43,978 bases of DNA from Bryobacterales bacterium (GTDB taxonomy: Bacteria; Acidobacteriota; Terriglobia; Bryobacterales; Bryobacteraceae). Every line of letters starts with the position of its first letter. Within the stretch, counting starts at the first letter, position 1. The notes below the pieces were generated by a model. That model was not told the DNA's origin, did no database searches, and saw only the letters and a program-made list of their open reading frames with translations. Below are positions 1 through 8,161 of the stretch, one piece after another. The translations under genes and the position numbers were made by a program. The stretch lies in NCBI GenBank assembly GCA_003167255.1, contig PMTR01000089.1:18370-62347 (forward strand). The letters are read 5' to 3'.

Positions 1-19
1 GGGCCGAAGGCCCTCTGCA

Positions 20-45
20 ACAGGCCACGAAACGCGATGGCCTGT
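20..45. repeat. Short hairpin, possible terminator of an upstream gene
   Basis: Arms ACAGGCCA (20-27) and TGGCCTGT (38-45) pair perfectly over 8 bases with a 10-base loop. A smaller GGGCC/GGCCC hairpin lies at 1-13. No T-tract follows, so it could be a terminator of a gene left of the window or one of the short palindromes common in this genome. Confidence 0.4.
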
Positions 46-91
46 CCCACTCAAATGCACAATATTGCGGCTAGACGGGTAAGATACATTC

Positions 92-1147
92 ATGATGCGG
101 GCGATTGTGGCGGGACTGATTTTGTGCGGAGGCCTGATGGGAGCTTCGGATTTCGATGAGGCGCAGGCGGCGCGGTTCGCGCGGCTGGCGCTAGATTGCG
201 TGCACAAGGAGTATCCGAATAAGATTGCGCACTCCATGAATTCGGACGCCGACGTGAAGCCGCCGCGGGAGCTGACACCGGCTTTTTACGGGTGCTACGA
301 CTGGCACTCGTCGGTGCACGGACACTGGCTGCTGGTGCGGCTGGCGCGGCTTTTCCCGCAAGCGCCATTCGCAGCGGAAGCGCGGCGGGCGGTGGGTCAG
401 AGCCTGACCGCGGCCAACATCGCGCAGGAAGTGAGATACCTGAACGCGGAGGGCCGCGCCGCCTTCGAACGGCCGTATGGTCTGGCGTGGCTGCTGCAAT
501 TGGCGGCGGAGCTGCAGGAATGGGACGATCCGGAGTCGCGCCAGTGGGCGGCGGCGCTCCGCCCGCTGGTAGAGGCCATCACCGCGCGAATCGGTGGGTG
601 GTTGGGGAAACTCGAAAACCCCATCCGCATCGGGGAGCATAACAGCACGGCGTTCGCCATGGGGCTGATGCTGGACTATGCGCGCATTGCGGGAGACGCG
701 CCGTTCGGCAAACTGGTGGAAGGGCGTGTGCGGGATTACTACGTGAAGGACCGCAATTGCCCGCTGGCGTATGAGCCGTCGGGCGAGGATTTCCTTTCGC
801 CGTGCCTCGCGGAGGCGGATGTGGTGCGGCGCATTCTGCCGCAGGCGGAGTTCGCGCAGTGGTTCACGGCCTTCCTGCCGCGCGTGGACCTGGAGCCGAC
901 GCATGTTCCCGATGTCACGGATCCGAAGCTCTACCACCTGGCCGGGCTGAACCTGACCCGCGCCTGGATGTTGGAAGGCATCGCGTCGAAGCTGCCGGCC
1001 GCCGACGCCCGCCGCAAGACCTTGACGGCGCTGGCGGGCCGGCTGCGTCAGACCGGGCTCGACAGCATCAAGAGCGAACATTACGAAGGCGGCCACTGGC
1101 TGGGCAGCTTTGCGGTTTATCTGGTGAGCGGCCGGGGGCTGAAATGA
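92..1147 (+). CDS. DUF2891 family protein, probably exported
   Basis: This 351-residue protein has a hydrophobic N-terminus (about residues 1-18, ending near MGAS) that looks like a signal peptide. Its first third carries YPNKIAHSM and FYGCYDWHSSVHGHW, which I recognise as the hallmark of DUF2891. Members of that family are all-helical, in the manner of an alpha/alpha toroid, and have no established activity. The start at 92 follows a run without a clear Shine-Dalgarno sequence. The stop codon overlaps the start of the amidohydrolase lipoprotein gene by four bases (ATGA), so the two are probably translated together and may both act in the periplasm. The biochemical role is unknown. Confidence 0.8.
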   Translation: MMRAIVAGLILCGGLMGASDFDEAQAARFARLALDCVHKEYPNKIAHSMNSDADVKPPRELTPAFYGCYDWHSSVHGHWLLVRLARLFPQAPFAAEARRAVGQSLTAANIAQEVRYLNAEGRAAFERPYGLAWLLQLAAELQEWDDPESRQWAAALRPLVEAITARIGGWLGKLENPIRIGEHNSTAFAMGLMLDYARIAGDAPFGKLVEGRVRDYYVKDRNCPLAYEPSGEDFLSPCLAEADVVRRILPQAEFAQWFTAFLPRVDLEPTHVPDVTDPKLYHLAGLNLTRAWMLEGIASKLPAADARRKTLTALAGRLRQTGLDSIKSEHYEGGHWLGSFAVYLVSGRGLK

Positions 1148-2442
1148 GAATGCGCGCCCGTAAATGCGGCGCGCTGGCGATGCTGGCGCTATTGGCGGCG
1201 TGCCAGCGGCCGCAGCCGGCGGCGGATGCGGATCTGGTTGCGGAGATCGACGGCATTCGTGCGATTGACAATCACGCGCATCCGGTGCGGATGGTGGCGA
1301 GCGGCGAAAAGCCGGATCGCGATTTCGATGCGCTGCCGGTGGACAGCATGGAACCGCAGTCCGATCCGGTAAACCTGCGGCCGGGAGCCCCCGCGATGGT
1401 GGAGGCGGCCAAGGCGCTTTCGGGCAAGCGGCAGGCGATGCGCGAAAAAGGCGAGCAGTATCCGGCGTGGGTGCTGGACCAGATGGGAGTCGACGTGATG
1501 CTCGCCAACCGCGTGGAAATGGGCCCGGGCATTCAGCCGCCCCGCTTTCTCTGGGTGCCGTATGCGGACGCGCTGATCTTCCCGCTGGACAATTCGAAAC
1601 TGGCGGCGGGCAATCCCGATCGGAAGGCCTTCTTTGCGCTGGAAGACGTGCTGCGCGGGCGGTATCTGACGGCGCTGGGAATGAAGGCGGCGCCGGCAAC
1701 ATTGGGAGAATACCTGGCGCGTGTAGTCACCCCGACGCTGGAGCGCCAGCGCTCGGGCGGCGCGGTGGCGGAAAAGTTCGAGGCGGCGTACTTGCGGTCG
1801 CTCGCATTCGACAAGGTGGAGCGCAGCGCGGCCGGCGCCATCTACGCGCGGTTTGCCGCCAAGGGCGTCGCGGCCGAGGCGGAATACAAACCGCTTCAGG
1901 ACTTTCTCTTCCGCTATATCGCCGCGGAATGCGGGCGGCTGGGCATGGCGGTGCACATCCACACCAACGCCGGTGCGGGCGGATATTTCCACGTGGGCGG
2001 CGCCAATCCGCTGCTGCTCGAAAGCGTGTTGAACGATCCGGATCTGCGCAAGACCAGGTTCGTGATGCTACACGGCGGGTGGCCGTTTACGCGGGAGATT
2101 ACGGCGCTTCTCAGCAAGCCCAACGCGTGGCTGGATTTTTCGGCGCAAGACCTGGCGCTGACGCCGGCCACGCTGGCGGGCATTCTGCGCGAGTGGCTGG
2201 AATACGTGCCGGAGAAGGTGCTGTTCGCCACCGACGCTTACCCGTACATCCCGGAAATGGGATGGGAGGAATCGGGCTGGATGGCGGCACGCGCAGGGCG
2301 GCGGGCGCTCGCCATGGCGCTCACCGGAATGCTGCGCTCGGGCCAGATCACACGCGCGCGCGCTTCGGAGCTGGCGCGCATGGTGCTGTGCGGCAACGCG
2401 CGCGCGCTTTACGGTTTGGCCGGCGGACGCGCCGCGAAATAG
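1144..2442 (+). CDS. Amidohydrolase family 2 (TIM-barrel metal hydrolase), lipoprotein
   Basis: This 432-residue protein begins inside the stop region of the DUF2891 gene (ATGA overlap). The same frame is open further upstream, but this start places a signal peptide and lipobox LLAAC with Cys20 at the N-terminus, so the protein is probably membrane anchored outside the cytoplasm. DNHAHP (HxH at 44-46) is the usual first metal-binding motif of amidohydrolases. HIHTNAG, FVMLHGGWPF and FATDAYPY are consistent with later barrel strands and the terminal aspartate. The substrate is unknown; decarboxylase-like or uronate isomerase-like chemistry would be compatible. Its 3' end overlaps the convergent rmlD gene by 34 bases. 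Confidence 0.8.
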   Translation: MRMRARKCGALAMLALLAACQRPQPAADADLVAEIDGIRAIDNHAHPVRMVASGEKPDRDFDALPVDSMEPQSDPVNLRPGAPAMVEAAKALSGKRQAMREKGEQYPAWVLDQMGVDVMLANRVEMGPGIQPPRFLWVPYADALIFPLDNSKLAAGNPDRKAFFALEDVLRGRYLTALGMKAAPATLGEYLARVVTPTLERQRSGGAVAEKFEAAYLRSLAFDKVERSAAGAIYARFAAKGVAAEAEYKPLQDFLFRYIAAECGRLGMAVHIHTNAGAGGYFHVGGANPLLLESVLNDPDLRKTRFVMLHGGWPFTREITALLSKPNAWLDFSAQDLALTPATLAGILREWLEYVPEKVLFATDAYPYIPEMGWEESGWMAARAGRRALAMALTGMLRSGQITRARASELARMVLCGNARALYGLAGGRAAK

Positions 2443-3284
2443 AGCTCGACGGCCTGCAGCAGCGGCGGCATGGGGTCGATGCCCGCGCGCTCGATCTTGC
2501 CGTTGGAGAGCGCGGAATACTTGGGGCGCTGCGCGGTCGTGCGGTATTCGCGCTCATTGGTGGCCAGCAACAGCGGGTCCAGGTGGGCCACCTGGAAAAT
2601 GGTGCGCGCGAACTGGAACCAGGAGATGGGCGTGCCGCCGCCGATGTGGAAGACGCCGCTGAGATCGCGATCCACCAGATCGATGGTACGGGCGGCCAAC
2701 AGCGGCGCATAGGTGGGCGACGCCACATGATCTTCCACCACGCGGATGGGCTGGCCGGCGCCCGCCAGACGCAACATGAGTTCGACGAAGTTGCCGCGCG
2801 CGGTGTTGAGTCCGCCGGGTCCGAAGACACCGGAAGTGCGGACCACCGTGGCGCGATCCAGATAAGCCTGGGCATACAGTTCGCCGGCCAGCTTTGAGAC
2901 GGCGTACGCGCCCAGGGGATGGGTGGGGTCCTCTTCGGTATAGGGGTGGTGGGCGCGGCCGTCAAAAACGTAGTCGGTGGAGAAGTGGACCAGGCGGGCG
3001 TCCATCTGCCGGCAGGCCAGCGCCAGGTTGCGCACGGCCAGGCCATTCACCAGGAAGGCGGCTTGCGGCTCCTTTTCGGCCACATCCACATGGTTATAGG
3101 CGGCGGAGTTGAATACCACGTCGGCGTCGGACCGGGCGAGCGCTCGCTCGACGGCGGCGCCATCGGTGATATCGACCTGTGCGCGCTCCCAGCCGGTGAC
3201 GGCATAGCGGCGGACTTTGAGTTCGCGGACGAGTTCGACACCCAACTGGCCCGACGCTCCAAACACGACTGCTCGACGGCTCAT
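2409..3284 (-). CDS. rfbD: dTDP-4-dehydrorhamnose reductase (RmlD/RfbD family)
   Basis: This 291-residue extended SDR protein has GASGQLG (9-15) for NAD(P)H binding, STDYVFDG (102-109), and the catalytic Tyr127-x3-Lys131 pair in GAYAVSK. The length matches RmlD, which performs the last NADPH-dependent reduction to dTDP-L-rhamnose for surface polysaccharide. The context is odd because rfbA, rfbB and rfbC are not beside it, so it may work with partners encoded elsewhere or on a related dTDP-sugar. The last 34 bases overlap the end of the convergent amidohydrolase gene. Family assignment is firm, exact substrate less so. Confidence 0.82.
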   Translation of the reverse strand: MSRRAVVFGASGQLGVELVRELKVRRYAVTGWERAQVDITDGAAVERALARSDADVVFNSAAYNHVDVAEKEPQAAFLVNGLAVRNLALACRQMDARLVHFSTDYVFDGRAHHPYTEEDPTHPLGAYAVSKLAGELYAQAYLDRATVVRTSGVFGPGGLNTARGNFVELMLRLAGAGQPIRVVEDHVASPTYAPLLAARTIDLVDRDLSGVFHIGGGTPISWFQFARTIFQVAHLDPLLLATNEREYRTTAQRPKYSALSNGKIERAGIDPMPPLLQAVELYFAARPPAKP

Positions 3285-3316
3285 AGGAAGACTTCAGGAT
3301 AACGTTTTTCGGCGGG

Positions 3317-3751
3317 CTACTTCCAACGAATCAGGAAGGCAGCCGCGGCCACGGCCAGGGCGACGAGGAAGACCAAAGCGCCGATCCATCTGCGGCGCCC
3401 GCGCGTGAGCCAGGCCAGGGCATCGGGCGACTCCTTCCCGGCCACCAGGACATGCAGCTTCCGGTTGGGTCCGGGGAGCTTGCCGAGAGCCTTGTCGATC
3501 ATGCGGCGGCCTTTGCGGTCGGTGATCAGGATGGTGCGCGCATTTCTCCCGTTGGTGGATTTCAGAAGGCGATGGCGAAGCGCCGTGGGAACATCGTCGA
3601 CCGAGCGGTACACCCGGTCGGAGCCGCCGGCCGAAATCAGCACGGACGAAGTTTGGAACAGGCCCGCCGCCGCGGGGCTCCGCTCGCCGCAACCGGGGCA
3701 GCGTGGCGCGGACTCTTTGTACTCCCGCCCGCAACGCGCACAGGCCGTCAT
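3317..3751 (-). CDS. Zinc-ribbon protein with one C-terminal membrane helix
   Basis: The 144-residue protein starts with an N-terminal zinc ribbon, CARC (4-7) and CPGC (18-21). A central polar region follows with no family I recognise, and a single hydrophobic helix (about 122-140, WIGALVFLVALAVAAAAFLI) lies close to the C-terminus. The predicted topology is a cytoplasmic domain with a tail anchor. The start codon overlaps the stop of the LysR gene by four bases, so the two genes form a translationally coupled unit, which suggests joint expression. No function can be assigned. Confidence 0.75.
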   Translation of the reverse strand: MTACARCGREYKESAPRCPGCGERSPAAAGLFQTSSVLISAGGSDRVYRSVDDVPTALRHRLLKSTNGRNARTILITDRKGRRMIDKALGKLPGPNRKLHVLVAGKESPDALAWLTRGRRRWIGALVFLVALAVAAAAFLIRWK

Positions 3752-4677
3752 GCCACTACCCGCGGAGCGCGCGGCTTTGCGACCAGAGCGTCATCGTTGC
3801 CGAGGTGCTCCTGCACTACCTGGATAAAACCCAGAGCGGCCTTGGAGAGCGCTTTGTCTTTGCGGTAGATCAAGCCAAGGCAACGCACCAGCGGCTCCGG
3901 CGCGAGCGGGAGCGCGTGGAGCTTGCCGGCGGCGATCTCTTCGCGGCAATTGGTCACGGCCAGGAAACTCACGCCCAGCCCAGCCATCACGAAGCGCTTC
4001 ATCATCTCCGTGGAGTCCAGTTCCATGGAGATACGGATTTCGTCTTCCACGGGCTCCAGCCACTCGTTCAGGCGCGCCCGCGTTTTGCCTTCTCTGGAAA
4101 GCAGGAGGAAGTTGCCGGCGACGTCTTGCGGCGTGACGGATTTCTTTCCGGCCAGGGCGTGCCCGGCGGGAACGATCAGGCGGATCTCGTCGTGGTAAAT
4201 GCTCACCACCTGCAGCCGCTTCTCGTCGGCGGGAAGCTGCGTGAGACCGAAATCGGCGGAGTTATCGAGCACGGCAGCCACCACATGCGAGCCGTATGAG
4301 CGATCCACCTGCAGTTGAATGGCGGGAAAGAGCTGGCGGTACACCGAGAAGACTTTGGGCAGGATGTAAATGCAGGTGGCCTCATTGGCCGCGATTACCA
4401 ACTCCCCCCGCGGATTGGTTTCGAGCTCGGCGATCGTGTCCTGCACGCGGCGGCGGAGGTCGAGAATCTGCTCGGCGTAGTCGGCGAAGATGCGTCCGGC
4501 GGTGGTGAGGGAGATGCGGCTGCCGAAACGTTCGAACAGCTCGGCGCGCAACTCCTGTTCGATCTGGCGCACTTGCGCGCTGATGGCGGGCTGTGTGCGA
4601 TAGCAGGTCTGGGCGGCCTTGGAAAAACTCTTCAGCCGGACGATTTCGAGAAACGTATGGAGCTGATCGAAGTCCAT
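3748..4677 (-). CDS. LysR family transcriptional regulator
   Basis: The N-terminal winged helix is typical of LysR proteins (MDFDQLHTFLEIVRLKSF, then KAAQTCYRTQPAISAQVRQI), followed by the periplasmic-binding-protein-like effector domain from about residue 90. I take the ATG at 4677 as the start because the family usually begins a few residues before the first helix. An in-frame ATG at 4713 would add 12 residues, and neither has a good ribosome binding site. The 264-base gap to the divergent DUF433 gene contains two ATGAAT direct repeats near 4722-4747 that could belong to the control region. Effector and targets are unknown. Confidence 0.88.
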   Translation of the reverse strand: MDFDQLHTFLEIVRLKSFSKAAQTCYRTQPAISAQVRQIEQELRAELFERFGSRISLTTAGRIFADYAEQILDLRRRVQDTIAELETNPRGELVIAANEATCIYILPKVFSVYRQLFPAIQLQVDRSYGSHVVAAVLDNSADFGLTQLPADEKRLQVVSIYHDEIRLIVPAGHALAGKKSVTPQDVAGNFLLLSREGKTRARLNEWLEPVEDEIRISMELDSTEMMKRFVMAGLGVSFLAVTNCREEIAAGKLHALPLAPEPLVRCLGLIYRKDKALSKAALGFIQVVQEHLGNDDALVAKPRAPRVVA

Positions 4678-4977
4678 AAACGGCTGGCCGGTCAATTGAA
4701 ACCGGCGGTCCATTCAAAATTATGAATCGGCGGGATAGAAATAATGAATTTCCCACGCGCCGGGCGTGAATGGTAAGTATTGTACCAAAGGCCCCGGGTG
4801 GTGCGGTTAAGGAATGGGATTGTCGCAGATCGCAGCGCCGCACCTTTCACCCGGGCCGGACGCCTGGAACAGTGCCTGCCGAGGTTTTCGCTTGGATTGC
4901 CAAACCCAATCAAATAAATCGCGAAGGCCGCACTCAACGGACCCCTGAACCGCGCGCTGACACGGTAAACTGTGGTT

Positions 4978-5208
4978 ATGCCGCTTTCCGAGCGCATCGT
5001 CGTGGATCCCCAGGTCCTGGCCGGCAAACCAGTGATCCGAGGGACGCGTTTGGCCGTCGAGTTCGTTCTCGAACTCCTCGCGGCTGGCCAGTCCGAGAGC
5101 GAGCTCCTGACGAACTATCCCGGCCTGAAGCGAGACGACATTCTCGCCTGCTTATCATACGCCAGCTACTTGGCCCATGAATACAAGGCCTATCCGATTC
5201 CAGCGTAG
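4978..5208 (+). CDS. DUF433 family antitoxin
   Basis: This 76-residue protein (an upstream in-frame GTG at 4972 would give 78) matches DUF433, a small winged-helix-like family. It shows SERIVVDPQVLAGKPVIRGT near the start and YPGLKRDDILACLSYASYL toward the end. DUF433 proteins are usually found just before a DUF5615 PIN-like gene and are annotated as antitoxins of type II modules, where they bind DNA and repress their own operon. The downstream DUF5615 gene starts on the next base after this stop codon. A similar pair occurs at 25533-26093. Confidence 0.85.
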   Translation: MPLSERIVVDPQVLAGKPVIRGTRLAVEFVLELLAAGQSESELLTNYPGLKRDDILACLSYASYLAHEYKAYPIPA

Positions 5209-5571
5209 ATGCGCCTCCTCGCTGACGAAAACTCTCCGAAGCCGATTGTCGAGGTACTTCGCGCCGATGGCAACGATGTCCTTTGGGCTCGAACCGATTG
5301 CTCCGGTTGGAAGGATGCCGCCCTACTGGACTTCGCCGAATCCGAAGCGCGCATCGTACTGACGCTGGATAAGGACTTCTGGCAGATTGCCGTTCAACGC
5401 CGGATTCCTATCGAACAATCGGGCGTCGTCTTGTTTCGAGTTCATCCCTCGACTTCCGGGAATATCGAGCCTCTCGCGCGTGTCTTTGTGGAGACGGATA
5501 GGCCATGGGCCGGACACATCAGCATCATCGCCGCCGACGGAATTCAGATGCTGGCTGCTCGAAGGCTCTGA
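5209..5571 (+). CDS. DUF5615 PIN-like toxin
   Basis: The 120-residue protein begins MRLLADENSP, with acidic residues Asp6 and Glu7, and has LTLDKDFW (Asp54, Asp56). These are the conserved acidic positions of the DUF5615 PIN-like nuclease family. Such proteins are thought to be RNases held inactive by the DUF433 partner, although direct proof is limited. No bases separate it from the antitoxin gene, which implies translational coupling. The base composition of the pair is visibly less GC-rich than its neighbours, consistent with mobile gene cargo. Confidence 0.82.
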   Translation: MRLLADENSPKPIVEVLRADGNDVLWARTDCSGWKDAALLDFAESEARIVLTLDKDFWQIAVQRRIPIEQSGVVLFRVHPSTSGNIEPLARVFVETDRPWAGHISIIAADGIQMLAARRL

Positions 5572-5631
5572 CGGCGCACTCTCTGCTTACCCGTTTCACG
5601 CCGGGCCGCCAAACGGGCTCATAGCTGCACG

Positions 5632-5949
5632 CTACGACGGCTCTTCGGAGGCCCTTTCGGCCTCGGCCGCGGCTTCCGGACCGGCGGCCTTGGCTTCCTC
5701 AATCAAACGCTCGGCTTCTTCCACCCTGGCCCGCGGCACCTTCACTTCGAAGCCCAAGGACGGGAGTATCGAGTTGCGCACCAGGATGGACGGGATGCCG
5801 TTCGACTCCAGAACGCCTTGAATCATGTCAGCCTCCATTTCGGCGTCCACGATGGGTGCGTCATAGAGCGTGACCATGTCTAAATCGGAGGAAGGGTCGA
5901 GTTGATCTTCGCCCACGGAATCTTCGTCGTGCCCGGGATCTTGCGCCAT
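5632..5949 (-). CDS. DUF2007 domain protein (putative signal-transducing protein)
   Basis: This is a 105-residue protein. The frame stays open upstream to 6282, but that part overlaps the divergent YtxH gene and does not resemble a protein, so the ATG at 5949 (MAQDPGHDED) is chosen. An acidic leader of about 25 residues precedes the DUF2007 core, VTLYDAPIVDAEMEADMI followed by LESNGIPSILV, and a charged alanine/glutamate-rich tail. DUF2007 folds like a small ferredoxin or ACT-type domain; its role is unknown. The start codon lies 43 bases from the divergent YtxH start, so the promoters must share that space or lie inside the genes. Confidence 0.75.
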   Translation of the reverse strand: MAQDPGHDEDSVGEDQLDPSSDLDMVTLYDAPIVDAEMEADMIQGVLESNGIPSILVRNSILPSLGFEVKVPRARVEEAERLIEEAKAAGPEAAAEAERASEEPS

Positions 5950-5992
5950 GCCTCCAGGATATCGCAGAATATCCATAGAGGCCCCCATTCCT

Positions 5993-6289
5993 ATGACTGA
6001 CGAAATAGAAGAGCGCACCGAGGACACGCCATCGACCTTCACCGGCAACGTCGCGTGGTTTCTGGCGGGGGCGTTTATCGGAGCGGCCGTCGCCGTTTTG
6101 TATACGCCCAAGACCGGCAAGCAAACCCGGCGGTACCTCGCCGGCAAGGTGCAGCAGAGCAAAGATGCCGTGGCCGACACCAGCAGCAACATCGTGGAAG
6201 CCAGCCGTGACATGTTCGAGCGCGGCAAGCAACTGGTGGACGACGCCGCCGATCTGTTCGAGCGCGGCCGCAAACTGGTCAAAGGTTAA
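5993..6289 (+). CDS. YtxH domain membrane-anchored small protein
   Basis: The 98-residue protein starts at the ATG at 5993 (MTDEIEER); an upstream ATG at 5948 would extend into the DUF2007 start and is not favoured. One membrane helix (about 19-38, NVAWFLAGAFIGAAVAVLYTP) is followed by GKQTRRYL and a long amphipathic helix with repeated FERGK/FERGR. This is the layout of YtxH-like proteins, linked in Firmicutes to general stress. It ends 9 bases before the metallo-beta-lactamase gene, so it probably leads a short operon with it and the GNAT gene. Confidence 0.75.
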   Translation: MTDEIEERTEDTPSTFTGNVAWFLAGAFIGAAVAVLYTPKTGKQTRRYLAGKVQQSKDAVADTSSNIVEASRDMFERGKQLVDDAADLFERGRKLVKG

Positions 6290-6298
6290 GCCGCCGGC

Positions 6299-7135
6299 AT
6301 GCCCGTTCTGGGCGATTTCGAAATCCTGCGGGTGAACGAGACCGCCTACTGGTGGGACGGCGGGGCGCTGTTCGGCGTGGTGCCGAGGACCCTGTGGAGC
6401 CGCAGGATTCCACCCGATGAACTCAATCGGATTCCCCTGGCGTTCAACTGTTACCTGATTCGCACGGGGAGCCACACCATCCTGATCGAAACCGGGCTCG
6501 GCGACAAGCGCGATGCGCGCGAGCGGGAACGGATGCGAATCCCGGCGGTGACCGAATCGCTGCCGGCGATGATCGCGGCGCAGGGCATCGACCCCGAAAC
6601 CATCGACATCGTCGTCAACAGCCACCTGCATTGGGACCATTGCAGCGGGAATACGATTCTGCGCGGGGACGCAGTGGAACCGGCGTTTCCGCGCGCCCGC
6701 TACTACGCTCCGCGCGGCGAGTGGGAGCATGCGCACGAACGCAACGTGCGTGACGCCGTCGCCTATATCGACGCCAACTACGACCCGCTGGTGGAATCCG
6801 GCCGGATGACGCTGGTGGAGGGCGATTACGAAGTGCTGCCGGGCATCCGGATGCGGACCGTGCCGGGGCACACCCGCGACATGATGGTGGTGACCGCCGA
6901 GAGCGCCGGTGAGACGTTCTGCTTCCTTTCCGACTTGGTTCCGACGATCGCCCACCTGCCGCCCACCTGGATGCCGGCGTTCGATCTGTATCCGCTGGAG
7001 ACCATCGCGAATAAGACGAAGTGGCTGGGTGCAGCGGCGGAAGGCAACTGGCTGTGCGGCTTCGGGCACGACAGCGCGGCCTTCGCCCGGATCGCGGCGG
7101 ATCCGAAGAAGCATTTCACCGCGGTGGCGGCGTGA
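6299..7135 (+). CDS. Metallo-beta-lactamase fold hydrolase (quorum-lactonase-like)
   Basis: The 278-residue protein has HLHWDH (HxHxDH at 109-114), His191 in VPGHT, Asp212 in FLSD and His257 in GFGHD. This is the full di-zinc ligand set of the metallo-beta-lactamase superfamily. The overall layout resembles N-acyl homoserine lactonases and related lactone or ester hydrolases, but this group also contains enzymes with other substrates. There is no signal peptide, so it is cytoplasmic. It sits 9 bases after the YtxH gene and one base before the GNAT gene, which supports an operon. Confidence 0.82.
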   Translation: MPVLGDFEILRVNETAYWWDGGALFGVVPRTLWSRRIPPDELNRIPLAFNCYLIRTGSHTILIETGLGDKRDARERERMRIPAVTESLPAMIAAQGIDPETIDIVVNSHLHWDHCSGNTILRGDAVEPAFPRARYYAPRGEWEHAHERNVRDAVAYIDANYDPLVESGRMTLVEGDYEVLPGIRMRTVPGHTRDMMVVTAESAGETFCFLSDLVPTIAHLPPTWMPAFDLYPLETIANKTKWLGAAAEGNWLCGFGHDSAAFARIAADPKKHFTAVAA

Positions 7136-7136
7136 G

Positions 7137-7598
7137 ATGCAGATTGTCCGCGTAGAGAGCGCTTCGCAGCTCGCGCAGGTGCGCGAGCTATTCGAAGAGT
7201 ATTGGGCGTCGTTTGGTTTCACGCCGTGCTTTCAGAACTTCGGCGCGGAAGTGGCAGGACTGCCGGGCGACTATGCGCCGCCGGGCGGGCGTCTGGCGCT
7301 GGCGATGATCGAAGGGCAATCCGCCGGCTGCGTGGCGCTGCGGCAGTTTGACGCGGGGCGATGCGAAGCCAAGCGGCTCTTCGTTCGGCCGCAGTTCCGC
7401 AATCAGGGCGGGGGCGGGCAACTGCTCGACTGGGTAATCGCGGAGGCGCGCGCCGCGGGTTACCGCGAAATGGTGGGCGACACCATGCCGGCGATGGAGA
7501 AGGCGCTCGAGATGTACGACCGGCTGGGCTTTGAGCGGACGGAGCCGTACTCCGATCATCCGACGCCTGGAGCGATCTATTTGAGGCTGAAGCTGTAG
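7137..7598 (+). CDS. GNAT family N-acetyltransferase
   Basis: A 153-residue protein starting one base after the stop of the metallo-hydrolase gene. The acetyl-CoA binding motif A is seen as RLFVRPQFRNQGGGGQLL (about 80-97), followed by YREMVGDTMPAMEKALEMYD and a terminal LGFER. These fit small GNAT enzymes that acetylate an amine on a small molecule or protein. The frame is open upstream, but the earlier part lies inside the preceding gene and is not used. The substrate is unknown. Confidence 0.85.
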   Translation: MQIVRVESASQLAQVRELFEEYWASFGFTPCFQNFGAEVAGLPGDYAPPGGRLALAMIEGQSAGCVALRQFDAGRCEAKRLFVRPQFRNQGGGGQLLDWVIAEARAAGYREMVGDTMPAMEKALEMYDRLGFERTEPYSDHPTPGAIYLRLKL

Positions 7599-7714
7599 GG
7601 AGGCGGGAACCGGAACGCGGCGTGTGATAACTTGTGTCTAATCCCTAAGGCAGATGGAGATGCGACCTGCGACGAAGGAAGCGGACTTGGACAGAACAGG
7701 CGGGAACAACTGCT

Positions 7715-8161
7715 GTGGCTGATATCAACCTGACCCAACCAGAGGCCGATGCCCTGATCGCCATGGGAAAAATTCGCGTGGATGATAAACAGTGGAGTTT
7801 TCCATCTCCGGGTGAGAGGATGGCCATCCCCCTAACCTCATCCGACAAGAGAGAGAACTTCACTCTTGATGTGACTCGCGCCCAGATCAAGCTCACCAAG
7901 GCGACTTACCAGAACAGAGCGCGCCAGGCGATTATACTCATGAGGCTGGATCTCGACGGCCCGGCGCATCGAAACCCGGACGGCGCCGACATCCCTTGCC
8001 CGCACTTGCATGTGTACTGCGAGGGTTTCGGCGACAGGTGGGCGATTCCCGCGCCGCCCGACAAATACCCAAACACGCAGGACCTTTTCTCGACTTTCGA
8101 GGGGTTCATGAAACACTGCAACATCACTGATCCGCCTCAAGTCCAAATGGGGCTCTTCTAA
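7715..8161 (+). CDS. DUF6978-like protein, first gene of a coupled pair
   Basis: This 148-residue protein starts at a GTG. The N-terminus reads [12 protein letters not shown] and [13 protein letters not shown], the centre [12 protein letters not shown], and the C-terminal half holds [19 protein letters not shown] recognise this as the DUF6978 type, a small family with no known function. The HxH within CPHLHV is a candidate metal or catalytic site, but this is inference. The stop codon shares one base with the ATG of the DUF1828/DUF1829 gene (TAATG), a strong sign of translational coupling. The pair is visibly less GC-rich than its neighbours and looks acquired. Confidence 0.7.
   Translation: MADINLTQPEADALIAMGKIRVDDKQWSFPSPGERMAIPLTSSDKRENFTLDVTRAQIKLTKATYQNRARQAIILMRLDLDGPAHRNPDGADIPCPHLHVYCEGFGDRWAIPAPPDKYPNTQDLFSTFEGFMKHCNITDPPQVQMGLF

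Noticed and set aside
5861-7222. Long minus-strand open frame opposite the YtxH and metallo-hydrolase genes
   Set aside because: The plus-strand genes have clear motifs; the opposite frame has none.
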